Positions 17,101-24,581 of a stretch of 33,724 bases of DNA are shown here, one piece after another; within the stretch, counting starts at the first letter, position 1; each line of letters opens with the position of its first letter. Both the position numbers and the translations under genes were made by a program. Source of the DNA: Opitutales bacterium (GTDB taxonomy: Bacteria; Verrucomicrobiota; Verrucomicrobiia; Opitutales; T3Sed10-336); NCBI GenBank assembly GCA_022565335.1, contig JAIUMY010000029.1, positions 1 through 33,724 of the forward strand, given 5' to 3'. The notes under the pieces are model-generated. The model was not told the DNA's origin. It saw only the letters and a program-made list of their open reading frames with translations, and searched no databases.

Positions 17101-17309
17101 TGTTCTTCCAAGACGTCGGTGATCCGGGATTCCACCACCTCCGCATCGGCCCCGGGATAAACCGTGTTAACGGATACGATCGGCGGATCGGTATCAGGGT
17201 ATTCGCGTACCGGGAGATTTTGAAAGGAAAGAATCCCGATTAAAACAATGAGAATACAGATGACCGTACAGACAACGGGGCGACGGATGGAGACTTCGGA
17301 AATAACCAT
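14145..17309 (-). CDS. RND efflux transporter, inner-membrane pump (AcrB/HAE1 type), pump 1
   Basis: This 1054-residue proton-driven pump takes substrates from the inner membrane or periplasm and passes them to an outer-membrane channel. The N-terminus ISEVSIRRPVVCTVICILIVLIGILSF is the standard first helix. Porter-domain motifs include VREYPDTDPPIVSV and GVANVIIGGERRFAMRVWLS. The transmembrane-4 proton-relay motif GLVIDDAIVMLENIYRR keeps both acidic residues, and the C-half has the usual MLIGLVAKNGILIVEFAN. Length matches AcrB-type proteins. A strong GGGGGA lies before the ATG. It starts 16 bases after its adaptor gene. No TolC-like channel gene is nearby, so an unlinked one is assumed. Drug, bile or solvent specificity cannot be read. 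Confidence 0.96.
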   Translation of the reverse strand: MVISEVSIRRPVVCTVICILIVLIGILSFQNLPVREYPDTDPPIVSVNTVYPGADAEVVESRITDVLEEQISTIDGIRMLSSESREEVSQITIEFELGRNVDNAANDVRDRVGRARDSLPDEAREPSVEKTESDNTPIMWISVNSDRYNRLELTDFADRFGKRTLQNVSGVANVIIGGERRFAMRVWLSATQLAAYDLTPADVEQALREQNVEIPGGRIESAAREFSVRVMGDVNEVEEFEDLVIAERDGRQILLGEVARVEVGTEDYRTLTFFRGNPTVGLGVVRQSQSNLLEVAQGVRDRLPEVQGAMPDGVELVLAYDASVFVQESINEVYKTLLFAFGLVILVIFFFLRTIRATLIPLISVPVSLIGTFAVMQLFGFSINILTLLALVLAVGLVIDDAIVMLENIYRRMEEGEDPIQAGLKGSRQVAFAIIATTLSLIAVFLPVAFQEGSTGRLFFEFGITLAIAVAFSSFIALTLTPMLCSRFLKVSRSAEEGKAGAWLYRTTEPFFSGLNNGYSWALRKAMNAWPVVIIVALLFAVLAGPWSYSQLQSELVPEEDRGVFISFFFAPLGSTPQYTRTYVETMENIVMETEGVERVFSITNVGFGVPGQANQGLMFVGLEDWDERERSTREISGEIQGRYAQEVTGGLSFNIPIRPLSFGEDIQFVLQGSDFDQLVGLGFGLMGQMAQSGMFQSPRIDPIPNKPQLNLNIDRSKAADLGVRVDEIARTLETLMGGREVTTFKKNQEEYEVFVQIEDDERVTPADLGRVYVRSTHGEMIQLVNLVNWEETVVPDKYPRYNRFRSVVITANMAPGYTIGDGVAFLEGVRAELPPGVNSLYDGNTREFVESEGATIFLFILALLFCFLLLSAQFESFIHPLTIFTGVALALAGGLLVLYLSNLFGYPMTDNLFSRFGLIMLIGLVAKNGILIVEFANQLQVQGRKAWDAAFEGASLRFRPILMTAISTVFGIMPIALATGPGAETRNPLGLVVVGGLSIATVFSLFVIPVVYWLMDGLSQKVFGRSSAYGLIRAAKIREDMAKEEAEGMKGKG

Positions 17310-17325
17310 GGAAAGATCCCCCTAT

Positions 17326-18450
17326 TTAGAGCTCTGAATTTGCCAGTTCCCGCGGATCACGCGGACTCACCTGATCACCATCGCTGATGCGCAAAATACC
17401 GACTCCGGCGGAAATCACTTTATCTCCAGCGCTTAGCTCCCCCTCGGGGAGTACCTGCACCGATCCACGAAAACGCAGACCGGTTTCCACCGGCACTTGA
17501 TGAACCCGGAAAACCTCGTCATCATCCTCGTCCGGACGAACGGCAAAAACAAATTTCATTGGTCCCTCCTGACCGATCGCCGCCTCGGGAACGACCAAGG
17601 CTTCCGGTTCTTCATGCAGAACAAGTTCAACCGTAACGAACATACCCGGTTTGAGGCCCTCCGGGGGATTCGTTAAAACACCCTTCACCTGACTCGCCCG
17701 GGTCCTGCGCTCAAGGGTCGAATCAATAAAGCGAACCTCGCCTTCGGCAGTCTCGATATCCAGTCCCGTTACGCCGATCTGTGGCAACTGGAAAGGAGTG
17801 CCAATGCCAATTTGTGGCAGGAACCTCTCCGGCACTTGAAAAACTACCTCCAACTGGGAACCGTCATCAAGTCGGGTAATAATCGTTTCCGGGGTCACAT
17901 AATCGCCGCGACTCACCCGGCGCGTTCCGGTGATCCCGGAAAAGGCCGCCCGCACCTTGGTTTGGTCAATCCGCACTTCCAGCAGCGAAACTTCCGCCTG
18001 CAGTTGAGCATAATTCGCCTCGGCAACGTCGAGCTCACTGCGCGGAACGGTGCGCTCCTCGAAAAGACGCTTGGTTCGTTCTAGAGTTACCGTGGCCAAA
18101 TGAAGACGGGCCTTGGTCTCCTCTAATTGTGCGCGCAACTCACGATCGTCCAAGCGTACTAAAAGATCACCTTCCTCCACTTCGCTCCCATCGGAAAAGT
18201 GAATCTCCCGAATCAAGCCAGAGGACTCCGGACGAACCAAAATAGAATCAGCATACGCCAATGACCCAACCAAGCGAACGGTATCCAGGAGAGTCTCCTG
18301 AGAAACCTCGGAAACTTCCACCGGAGCCCCTTCTTGGTCTCCGGGCATTCCGCCTTCTGCCGTTTCTTCCGGAACCCCACAGGCGCCAGCCAGTAGCAAA
18401 ACAAAGCTCCCTCCGAGAGGGTTTCCAAATTTCTTAAGGAAAGTGATCAT
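17326..18450 (-). CDS. RND efflux periplasmic adaptor (membrane fusion protein), pump 1; probable lipoprotein
   Basis: The adaptor bridges the inner-membrane pump and an outer-membrane channel. Visible features are the first barrel/lipoyl half (VGSLAYADSILVRPESSGLIREI), LVRLDDRELRAQLEETKARL opening the alpha-helical hairpin (about 85-155), then DQTKVRAAFSGITGTRRVSRGDYVTP (second lipoyl half), the beta-barrel, and LKPGMFVTVELVL. From ATG 18450 the N-terminus has a signal ending LLLAGAC, a loose lipobox that would make it a lipoprotein. ATG 18477 is an alternative, and the track start at 18489 is TTG. The gene lies 159 bases after the PA14/TonB-like gene and 16 bases before the pump. Confidence 0.92.
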   Translation of the reverse strand: MITFLKKFGNPLGGSFVLLLAGACGVPEETAEGGMPGDQEGAPVEVSEVSQETLLDTVRLVGSLAYADSILVRPESSGLIREIHFSDGSEVEEGDLLVRLDDRELRAQLEETKARLHLATVTLERTKRLFEERTVPRSELDVAEANYAQLQAEVSLLEVRIDQTKVRAAFSGITGTRRVSRGDYVTPETIITRLDDGSQLEVVFQVPERFLPQIGIGTPFQLPQIGVTGLDIETAEGEVRFIDSTLERRTRASQVKGVLTNPPEGLKPGMFVTVELVLHEEPEALVVPEAAIGQEGPMKFVFAVRPDEDDDEVFRVHQVPVETGLRFRGSVQVLPEGELSAGDKVISAGVGILRISDGDQVSPRDPRELANSEL

Positions 18451-18609
18451 AAAGAAGCCTACTAGAAAGCAAACCATCACCCTCCGCAATCTCGAAGCGA
18501 TTTTTAACGACTTTACGACAAAATAGTCTCCACCATCTTCTCAAAGGGTGTGTCCGAAAAACCGATGACCCGAAACCTCGCTTCCTCTACAGAATCGATA
18601 GAGACAGCT

Positions 18610-19755
18610 CTAACGTCCGCCACTATGTGGCATGGAAAGCGGACGCTTCTGCACTTCCATCGCCCCTTCGCCAAAACCTTCCGGAGGATCCCCTTCCATC
18701 GGAACCATGGCAAAAATCGGTAGGATCGGATTCCCACGAGAATCCTTTTCGTAGTCCACTCCCTCTTGTTCGATCAAAAGTATCGCCTGATAATTCCCTA
18801 CCTGACCGTCCCCGAGAAAAATTTCGATGTCGTAATTCTGCCCACTACGAAGCTCCAGCCAATCTCCCACCGAGGCAGAGTTTCCGGGAAGACCGAAGTT
18901 ATAGCGTTCCGAAGGCCGCCAGGAGGTAATTTGATGATCACTCCCATATCCGTTCTGGGATACCACTTCCCGATCAACAATCACCACCATCCCTGCTTCC
19001 GCCTTGGTGATGAAACGATATTTTCCGCTTTCCGGAGGAGAAAACCGTCCGGTGTAATGCACCGCCCAGGTCCCGGGGGATACCCCGTGCTCTTCCGCTT
19101 CATAGGCCTCCAGGGCAAGGGTCGAGTTCCGCCGTGGGTGGAAGATAAAGGAGGTAAAGAGCGGGTCCGGCACCCGAAAATACTCGTCCAGAACCGATTG
19201 ATCGAAGTTGTTTTCGATATACTCACGGATCACCGGAAAATGGTCCCGATCCCGCAAGGAGGTATGGCCCCCATCCGCTTTTCTCTTAAAATCGTAATAG
19301 AATCCGCGCAAAAGGAATTCACTCTCTTCCCGTGACCCGAAACTATTCGCCCAATCCCCCCGCGGCATTGCCTGCCGAAAGGCCACGCGGTCAGCCGCTG
19401 TGGTGGGAATCGTGGGGGTCGGCGGAGTCGGCACCGCCTGAGTATCCGCGGTGATTTCCGGCAAGGCAACATCATGCAAAGGGTCCACCGTCAAACGGTC
19501 CAAATCAATTTCCACCTCCGGTTGCACTTCCGTCACCTCAACTTCCTCCACCACTTCCTGCGGCGCTTCCGCTTCTTCCCCCTGCTCCATCGCCACTTCC
19601 ATTCCGGGATCGCCTTCCTGCACATAGCGATACACCGTCCACAGGCCCAAAACAATCAGGAGGACAAAATGAACCACCACCGAAATAAGAATCGCCAGGG
19701 ACAAACGACTGCGGATTTGTTTCTGAGGTTTTACGGGTGAAGGGGTTGTACTCAT
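18610..19755 (-). CDS. TonB-like anchored protein with C-terminal PA14-like domain, function unknown
   Basis: The 381 residues divide into three parts. Part one is a cytosolic basic stub with one membrane helix (about 18-42, LSLAILISVVVHFVLLIVLGLWTVY) in the style of TonB/TolA N-termini. Part two is an acidic, Pro-rich periplasmic linker (50-125, EEAEAPQEVVEEVEVTEVQPE then PTPPTPTIPTT). Part three is a globular C-terminal part with GTWAVHYTGRFSPPESGKYRFITKAEAGMVVIVDREVV (228-265), the pattern of a PA14 or GLEYA-like sugar-binding beta-sandwich. Such pairing of a TonB-like anchor with PA14 suggests a periplasmic or surface carbohydrate-sensing or binding role, but it is not a recognised family to me. 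It sits between the GH63-like gene and the RND adaptor, on the same strand. Confidence 0.7.
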   Translation of the reverse strand: MSTTPSPVKPQKQIRSRLSLAILISVVVHFVLLIVLGLWTVYRYVQEGDPGMEVAMEQGEEAEAPQEVVEEVEVTEVQPEVEIDLDRLTVDPLHDVALPEITADTQAVPTPPTPTIPTTAADRVAFRQAMPRGDWANSFGSREESEFLLRGFYYDFKRKADGGHTSLRDRDHFPVIREYIENNFDQSVLDEYFRVPDPLFTSFIFHPRRNSTLALEAYEAEEHGVSPGTWAVHYTGRFSPPESGKYRFITKAEAGMVVIVDREVVSQNGYGSDHQITSWRPSERYNFGLPGNSASVGDWLELRSGQNYDIEIFLGDGQVGNYQAILLIEQEGVDYEKDSRGNPILPIFAMVPMEGDPPEGFGEGAMEVQKRPLSMPHSGGR

Positions 19756-19801
19756 AACTTTTTCGGGACGGAAAGGGATAACTTGAGATTGAATTTACAA
19801 T

Positions 19802-19818
19802 TTAGATCATTCTCATTC
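19802..19818 (-). promoter_or_regulatory. Possible Fur-like half site upstream of the PA14/TonB-like gene
   Basis: The minus strand reads AATGAGAATGATC about 50 bases before the ATG at 19755. It matches the Fur half-site TGATAAT at six of seven positions (TGAGAAT), but the second half is poor. The TonB-like N-terminus of the gene makes iron control thinkable. Chance in an AT-rich leader is equally possible. Confidence 0.15.
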
Positions 19819-19864
19819 TGTGTAAATGAAAAAACTAAACAAAAGCTCCACTTTTACCCTACAC

Positions 19865-21577
19865 CTACTCCGAATGCCCATGCAATAGGTCCAAAAACAC
19901 ACTTGCCGTCCAAGTGTAGGCCGGATCGCACAGAGCCTTCCCCGTCAGGGCGTTATAGTTTTCGGCAAAACCCTCCCGTCGACCTAAATCCAAAAACCGT
20001 TTTTTGATTTCCTCCGCGAGCGTACTTTCACCACCGCGCACCAGACCATCGATAAGCAGCAAGGTCGAAGGAGCCCAGATCGGTCCCCGCCAATACCCCG
20101 AAGACCGGTAGTATTCGCTGTCCGGATGCTCCGTTGCCAATCCGTGCTCGGTCAAATAACGACGCAAACGCCCCACCACCTTCTCCCAAATCTCCGCAGG
20201 CAACTCTTCACCCAAAACCAGAGGCATGGTTTCAATCAGGGTGTCTTCCCGCATTTCCTCCCCTTCCGGCATACGCAAGGCGATAAAACGCTCTCCATCC
20301 CAAAGATGCTGCAACAATTTGTCCTTCAACGCATCAGCTTCCTGGTTCCACCAAGCCGCATCAACCGGTTCATTCAGAAGCTCGTGCAAACGCGCGATTT
20401 CCCGGCATTGCAAAATCAAAAAAGCCGGAAGATCGGGCCCCAGCAGAGGAACCCCGCGCCGGAAGAAGGTACTGTTGTCCCAACCACTGTCATTGCCATG
20501 CAAATAATAAGGAAGGCCCAGCGCCTTCCAAAGCCGGTGATTCAACCACCACCGGCACCAGGGGGCCAACCACCCCAGGGTTTCCCGAATCCGGGGGGAG
20601 GTGAAAAACTCCGGCTTCCTCCGGCGCATCCGGGAAACCGCCCAACCGTGAATCGGTGGCTTACAATGATTAAAATGCTCATGCACATCGTTCTGGGCGT
20701 CCGGAAACGCCCCGTACTCATTCTGGCGGTCTACCTGCAACAGCATTTGATCCCAGGCCAACTGAGGGTGGGATTCGAAGTGCGCCATCGCATTGAAAGC
20801 ATGGTCCCAACTCCACACATTGCTCATAAAGACCTTGCTCATCAACATGGCCTCCCGCCGAAAGTGACCATGCGGTGCCACCACCGCCGACCAATTGACA
20901 TAGGCCGCACGATTACGGGCCTCTTCCCACTCACTTTCCACCCTGGGGAAAGTCGCGAGAAATTCCTGAAATTCTTGGCCGACTTCCGCACGCAATTCAG
21001 CCCGGGGACGAAAGGTTCGTGGGATCCAGGTGCTGTGATAAAAATCAAAACCCAGTTCCCACTCACCCTCCTTTTGCCCGGCAGCCATTTGGATCTTCAT
21101 GACTGAACTCTCCTCCCCCAACCAATCGGTTTGCGCCGACAAATCGCCCCGGAGAGCACTCAGCTGAATTTTGGCTCGATTCGCCCGGGCATTTACCTCC
21201 CAACCCCCATGGGGAGAGGGATACATGGAGGAAAAACCCACCGTCGGAAATTCCAGCTCGACCGAGCATCCCTGCCCGCGAAACCGCAAGGCCCTCAGCC
21301 CGTCGAAGACAACTTCTACCAGCGCCTCACCCTGCCTTTGCCCAGCCGGATAGAGCCGCAGGCAATCCACCGTCCATTCGCTCTCCGGAATGGTTCCGTC
21401 AACCGTAAGCCCTGCCACCATGGGATCCCAAAAGCGAGTGCCGTGACATTGCCGAATAAAAACCCCGTTTCGGTCTTCATGCTGAAAGCTTTCCGCGTCC
21501 ATCCTCCGGATACTCAAATAACTACCCCGCCGCGAAAAGGGCTCCACCCGTAAATCCTGCGCCTGTGATACCTTCAT
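19865..21577 (-). CDS. GH63-like glycoside hydrolase (trehalase / mannosylglycerate hydrolase-type (alpha/alpha)6 toroid)
   Basis: From ATG 21577 the product is 570 residues with a beta-rich N-domain (about 1-220) and an (alpha/alpha)6-toroid catalytic domain. Numbered from the track start (subtract 20), motifs are SNVWSWDHAFNAMA (272-285), GNDSGWDNST (381-390, carrying the likely acid Asp), SGYWRGPIWAPSTLLLIDGL (513-532) and EGFAENYNALTG (555-566, with the likely base Glu). These match clan GH-G family 63, which includes processing glucosidases and mannosylglycerate/glucosylglycerate hydrolases. No signal peptide is seen, so it is probably cytosolic, acting on a small glucoside, perhaps a compatible solute. 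The track start at 21637 (ATG) adds 20 basic, unconvincing residues. Substrate specificity is not determinable here. Confidence 0.85.
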   Translation of the reverse strand: MKVSQAQDLRVEPFSRRGSYLSIRRMDAESFQHEDRNGVFIRQCHGTRFWDPMVAGLTVDGTIPESEWTVDCLRLYPAGQRQGEALVEVVFDGLRALRFRGQGCSVELEFPTVGFSSMYPSPHGGWEVNARANRAKIQLSALRGDLSAQTDWLGEESSVMKIQMAAGQKEGEWELGFDFYHSTWIPRTFRPRAELRAEVGQEFQEFLATFPRVESEWEEARNRAAYVNWSAVVAPHGHFRREAMLMSKVFMSNVWSWDHAFNAMAHFESHPQLAWDQMLLQVDRQNEYGAFPDAQNDVHEHFNHCKPPIHGWAVSRMRRRKPEFFTSPRIRETLGWLAPWCRWWLNHRLWKALGLPYYLHGNDSGWDNSTFFRRGVPLLGPDLPAFLILQCREIARLHELLNEPVDAAWWNQEADALKDKLLQHLWDGERFIALRMPEGEEMREDTLIETMPLVLGEELPAEIWEKVVGRLRRYLTEHGLATEHPDSEYYRSSGYWRGPIWAPSTLLLIDGLVRGGESTLAEEIKKRFLDLGRREGFAENYNALTGKALCDPAYTWTASVFLDLLHGHSE

Positions 21578-21661
21578 TCCATGAGCGTTTTTGCTACCGT
21601 TTTCAGAGTCAAGCCCGATTCGTCTCCTGGACGCCATCTCACTTCGGTACAGTTATCGAAA

Positions 21662-23254
21662 TTATAACAACGACTGCCGACGGGAAGAGGTTTTAATCGC
21701 GGCTGACAAGGCTTCCCCGGACCCATAGAGCCAAACTTTTTGCCGCGCCCGGGTAATTGCCGTGTACACCAGCGAACGCGTGGCCAAGGGGCTTCCCTCC
21801 CGGGGCAGAACCACCAGTACTTGCGCATACTCACTCCCTTGCGCCCGATGCACGGTGAGTGCCCAAGCCAAACTATAGTCCGGCAAAGCCGCCGGACTCA
21901 GCGAACGCAGCCCACCCTCCCCGTCGCGAAACCATACGCTACGATCCCCCTTTCCCGACGACCAAACAATTCCCACCTGCCCATTTCGTAAGTTCTGGGT
22001 ATAATCATTGCGGTTGACAATAATAGGATAGGCGACAAAGCCCCTTTGCCCCGAAAACTCGGCTTGGATTTTTTCGGAAAAGACCAGCGCCCCCTCTCGG
22101 AAACGACGCTGCGGAAAGAGCAAACAAATTTCATCAACCGCCGCCAAAGCTCTCTCAGGATTTTCGGCAAAAGCGATAGCTTCCAGAAGTTTCCAAATTT
22201 CCTTCGGCAAATCATGCGCCGATTCAGGACCTTCCTCACCCTCGATCCACCCCAAACCTTTGTTCCCCGCAGTCCCGATAACTTCTTCCCGAAGTGGAGC
22301 AATTCCCAGCGTATCCCCATTTTCCAATAGCGCCGCCAACCGGGCGATATCGGGTTGATCGCGAAAACGCCAGGATTTTCGCAAATGCACCCGACACCCT
22401 TCCAGATACCCGCCAACCTCCGACCTCGCCACCATCGCGGCAAAGATATTTCCCTGTCCCACACTTTCAAGTTGCAAAGGATCGCCGACAAAGACCAAAC
22501 GAGCCGCCGCCGGTAGAGCCCGGAGCAAAGTGTGCCACATCGACAAATCCACCATAGAGGCCTCATCGACCACCAACAAATCAACCGGCAAAGGATTATC
22601 AGGTCCATAGGGCGATGCTCCCCGACCCGGGTTATAGCGGATGAGGCGGTGGAGCGTTTGACAGCGATCAGCCACCGAAAAGAGCGCCTTTTGCTCTACC
22701 TCTTTCTCTCCGACTAAATCCGGAATTGCCTGATGTAGGGCTTCCCGCAAACGATCAGCGGCTTTCCCGGTGGGCGCCGCTACCGCAATACGCTCAGGAG
22801 AACATACCACACCACAAAGCAACGCCAACAGCCGCGCCAGGGTATACGTTTTTCCCGTCCCCGGTCCTCCGGTTAGAAGAGTTAACTTGCGCCGCAAAAC
22901 AGACTCTGCCGCACGAAACTGATCCCCGGCCTCCTTACCGAATTCTTTAAAAATCTCCCGCGCCTTGCTCAGGATCGTCGGATCAGGGTCCACCGAAGTT
23001 TGCACCCTCCCGGCCAGACTCTCCCGAATCTCCGCCTCAGCGAGAAAGGTCTTTCGCGTTTGAACCCAAAGACCATCTTCCCGTGAAAGTAAAACCAGCG
23101 GCGTCTCCCGGGCATCCTCCGGACCCGCAGCCGCATCCCCCCAATTTTCCGGAGGCGGGAAAAGGCGACAGGCCGTACTGCCCTCCGATTGAGCCTGCAA
23201 AAGACTTTCTACCGCCGAAACTGTTTCAGCGGGGAGATTCCAGCGATCTTGCAA
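21662..23254 (-). CDS. recD: RecD-like helicase, exodeoxyribonuclease V alpha subunit
   Basis: RecD is the 5'-3' SF1B helicase of RecBCD, which processes double-strand breaks. The 530-residue protein has Walker A GGPGTGKT (129-136), a Q-like/Ia motif AAPTGKAADRLREAL (159-173), Walker B DEASMVD (230-236), motif III GDPLQLESVGQG (257-268), and C-terminal ALTVHRAQGSEYAQV plus YTAITRARQKVWLYG. The start is TTG 23254. An in-frame stop lies about twelve codons upstream, so the N-terminus is slightly shorter than in typical RecD (Walker A near 130 rather than about 170 in E. coli). No recB or recC is adjacent. Upstream is a 243-base gap and then a transposase gene, so separation from recB by insertion is possible. 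Confidence 0.9.
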   Translation of the reverse strand: MQDRWNLPAETVSAVESLLQAQSEGSTACRLFPPPENWGDAAAGPEDARETPLVLLSREDGLWVQTRKTFLAEAEIRESLAGRVQTSVDPDPTILSKAREIFKEFGKEAGDQFRAAESVLRRKLTLLTGGPGTGKTYTLARLLALLCGVVCSPERIAVAAPTGKAADRLREALHQAIPDLVGEKEVEQKALFSVADRCQTLHRLIRYNPGRGASPYGPDNPLPVDLLVVDEASMVDLSMWHTLLRALPAAARLVFVGDPLQLESVGQGNIFAAMVARSEVGGYLEGCRVHLRKSWRFRDQPDIARLAALLENGDTLGIAPLREEVIGTAGNKGLGWIEGEEGPESAHDLPKEIWKLLEAIAFAENPERALAAVDEICLLFPQRRFREGALVFSEKIQAEFSGQRGFVAYPIIVNRNDYTQNLRNGQVGIVWSSGKGDRSVWFRDGEGGLRSLSPAALPDYSLAWALTVHRAQGSEYAQVLVVLPREGSPLATRSLVYTAITRARQKVWLYGSGEALSAAIKTSSRRQSLL

Positions 23255-23497
23255 CCAAAAAATGTCAGGGTCCGAGTGAATAAATTAATCCATAAAAGGC
23301 CCCCCACACAAGCGCAAGCAAGGAAAGTCAAAGACGAAGTAAACGCACGAATTAAAAGTATTTTCATGCCCACAATTTCACCATCCCCATCACCGCCAAA
23401 CGTCTTAATTGTACTGTTTGAATCAATCAATCTTGCTATAAAGACTGATTCCGTGAGCTGACTTTCATTTTCCCTTATCTCATTTTCACTTTTCGCC

Positions 23498-24496
23498 TTA
23501 CGGAAAACGATCCTTATTCGATTTTAGTTTAAACTTATTTTGCCCTAACGCTAAATCAGCAAAGATCGTTTTTTCATGACTGTTTCCAGTTACCTCAGAC
23601 CCTGGTCGCCACTTTTCTACAAAAGAACAACTTCCCACCACGATTCCCCGCCCCAAAGCGGCCCAAATCCGGCCCCATTTTGGCCCTCCTGAACCTTCCG
23701 TGCCAGGTCTTTGGGCCAGTATCCTCGCCATCTCATCCTTTGCCCCATCGCCTCCAGTCTGCCCCAGCAAAAGCAACCGGTATTCTCGCAAAACTTCCCT
23801 CCCCCACGCATTCCCTCGCAACCCCCGCAAAATCTCCACCAGTCTCGCCTGCGGCTCACCTTCTAGCTCTCCTTCCCCATAGCCACTGACCGCATAGTCA
23901 CGCGGATCCTCCACCAACCCCGCCCGCACCGGATTCAAATCAATATACGCCGCCATCACCAACAACGCCGTGCCGCTCCCCTGCACCAGCACACTCCTGA
24001 AACGATCACTCCACAAGGGTCCATAGCGATCGTGGTTCGCATTATACCAAATACTCACCTGTTGCTTGTAGATCTTCACAAACGCCGACAAATCATGCAT
24101 CCGTGACCGCAGGCTCGCCCGCATCTTCTCCGCCTCCTCACCCCCGTCCTTGAGGGTTCGCTCCACCTGTTCCGGCGTATTCGGCGCATACTTGCGTGCC
24201 CGCTCACTCTTGCGCAGCACCCCATCCTCCCCATGCAACATCCGGTAGCGCCGCAACAATTCCCCATCGTCAAGCTTGATCCCGCTCCCATCCGGCACTT
24301 CCACTAAAACATGGAAATGATTGCCCATCAGGCAATAGGTCAGGATCTTCACCCCACAAAACCCCGCTACCTTGAACAGCATCCGCCGCAGCACCTCTTT
24401 CTCTTCATCCGAGAAAAAGATCTCCCCATTCACCGTCCGCGACATCACATGATACAACGCCCGCTGACCTTTTACCTTTAATCGTTCCTTACGCAT
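23498..24496 (-). CDS. REP-associated/IS200-like (Y1, HUH-type) transposase, complete
   Basis: This 332-residue protein begins with YHVMSRTVNGEIFF, carries the HUH motif LMGNHFHVLVE (H60 and H62), then the long RAYT-type insertion, KQQVSIWYN (145-152), GPLWSDRFRSVLV and YIDLNPVRAGLV (184-195). It has a C-terminal 130-residue extension also present in the right-edge copy (REYRLLLLGQ, ARILAQR). It should bind and nick palindromic single-stranded DNA, but no flanking terminal repeats are obvious, as is normal for domesticated, single-copy RAYTs. By eye alignment to RAYT patterns, the nucleophile Tyr position is Val147, with Tyr143 and Tyr151 nearby. The gene is diverged from the two edge copies and sits between aroB and recD. 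Confidence 0.9.
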   Translation of the reverse strand: MRKERLKVKGQRALYHVMSRTVNGEIFFSDEEKEVLRRMLFKVAGFCGVKILTYCLMGNHFHVLVEVPDGSGIKLDDGELLRRYRMLHGEDGVLRKSERARKYAPNTPEQVERTLKDGGEEAEKMRASLRSRMHDLSAFVKIYKQQVSIWYNANHDRYGPLWSDRFRSVLVQGSGTALLVMAAYIDLNPVRAGLVEDPRDYAVSGYGEGELEGEPQARLVEILRGLRGNAWGREVLREYRLLLLGQTGGDGAKDEMARILAQRPGTEGSGGPKWGRIWAALGRGIVVGSCSFVEKWRPGSEVTGNSHEKTIFADLALGQNKFKLKSNKDRFP

Positions 24497-24581
24497 AACC
24501 CCACCAAAACCAAAGTCGCGTCAACAGTCAAGGGTCAAACCCGTAAATTTTCTAAAAATTTCTCATTTTATTACATTATGT

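Noticed and set aside
20126-21106. 326-codon plus-strand frame
   Set aside because: It is antisense to the GH63-like gene, with shadow composition rich in Pro, His, Arg and Gln.
23209-23367. Short minus-strand frame (MKILLIRAFTSS...) between the transposase gene and recD
   Set aside because: It has a signal-like hydrophobic start, but only 52 codons, a 46-base overlap with recD in another frame, and no recognisable family.
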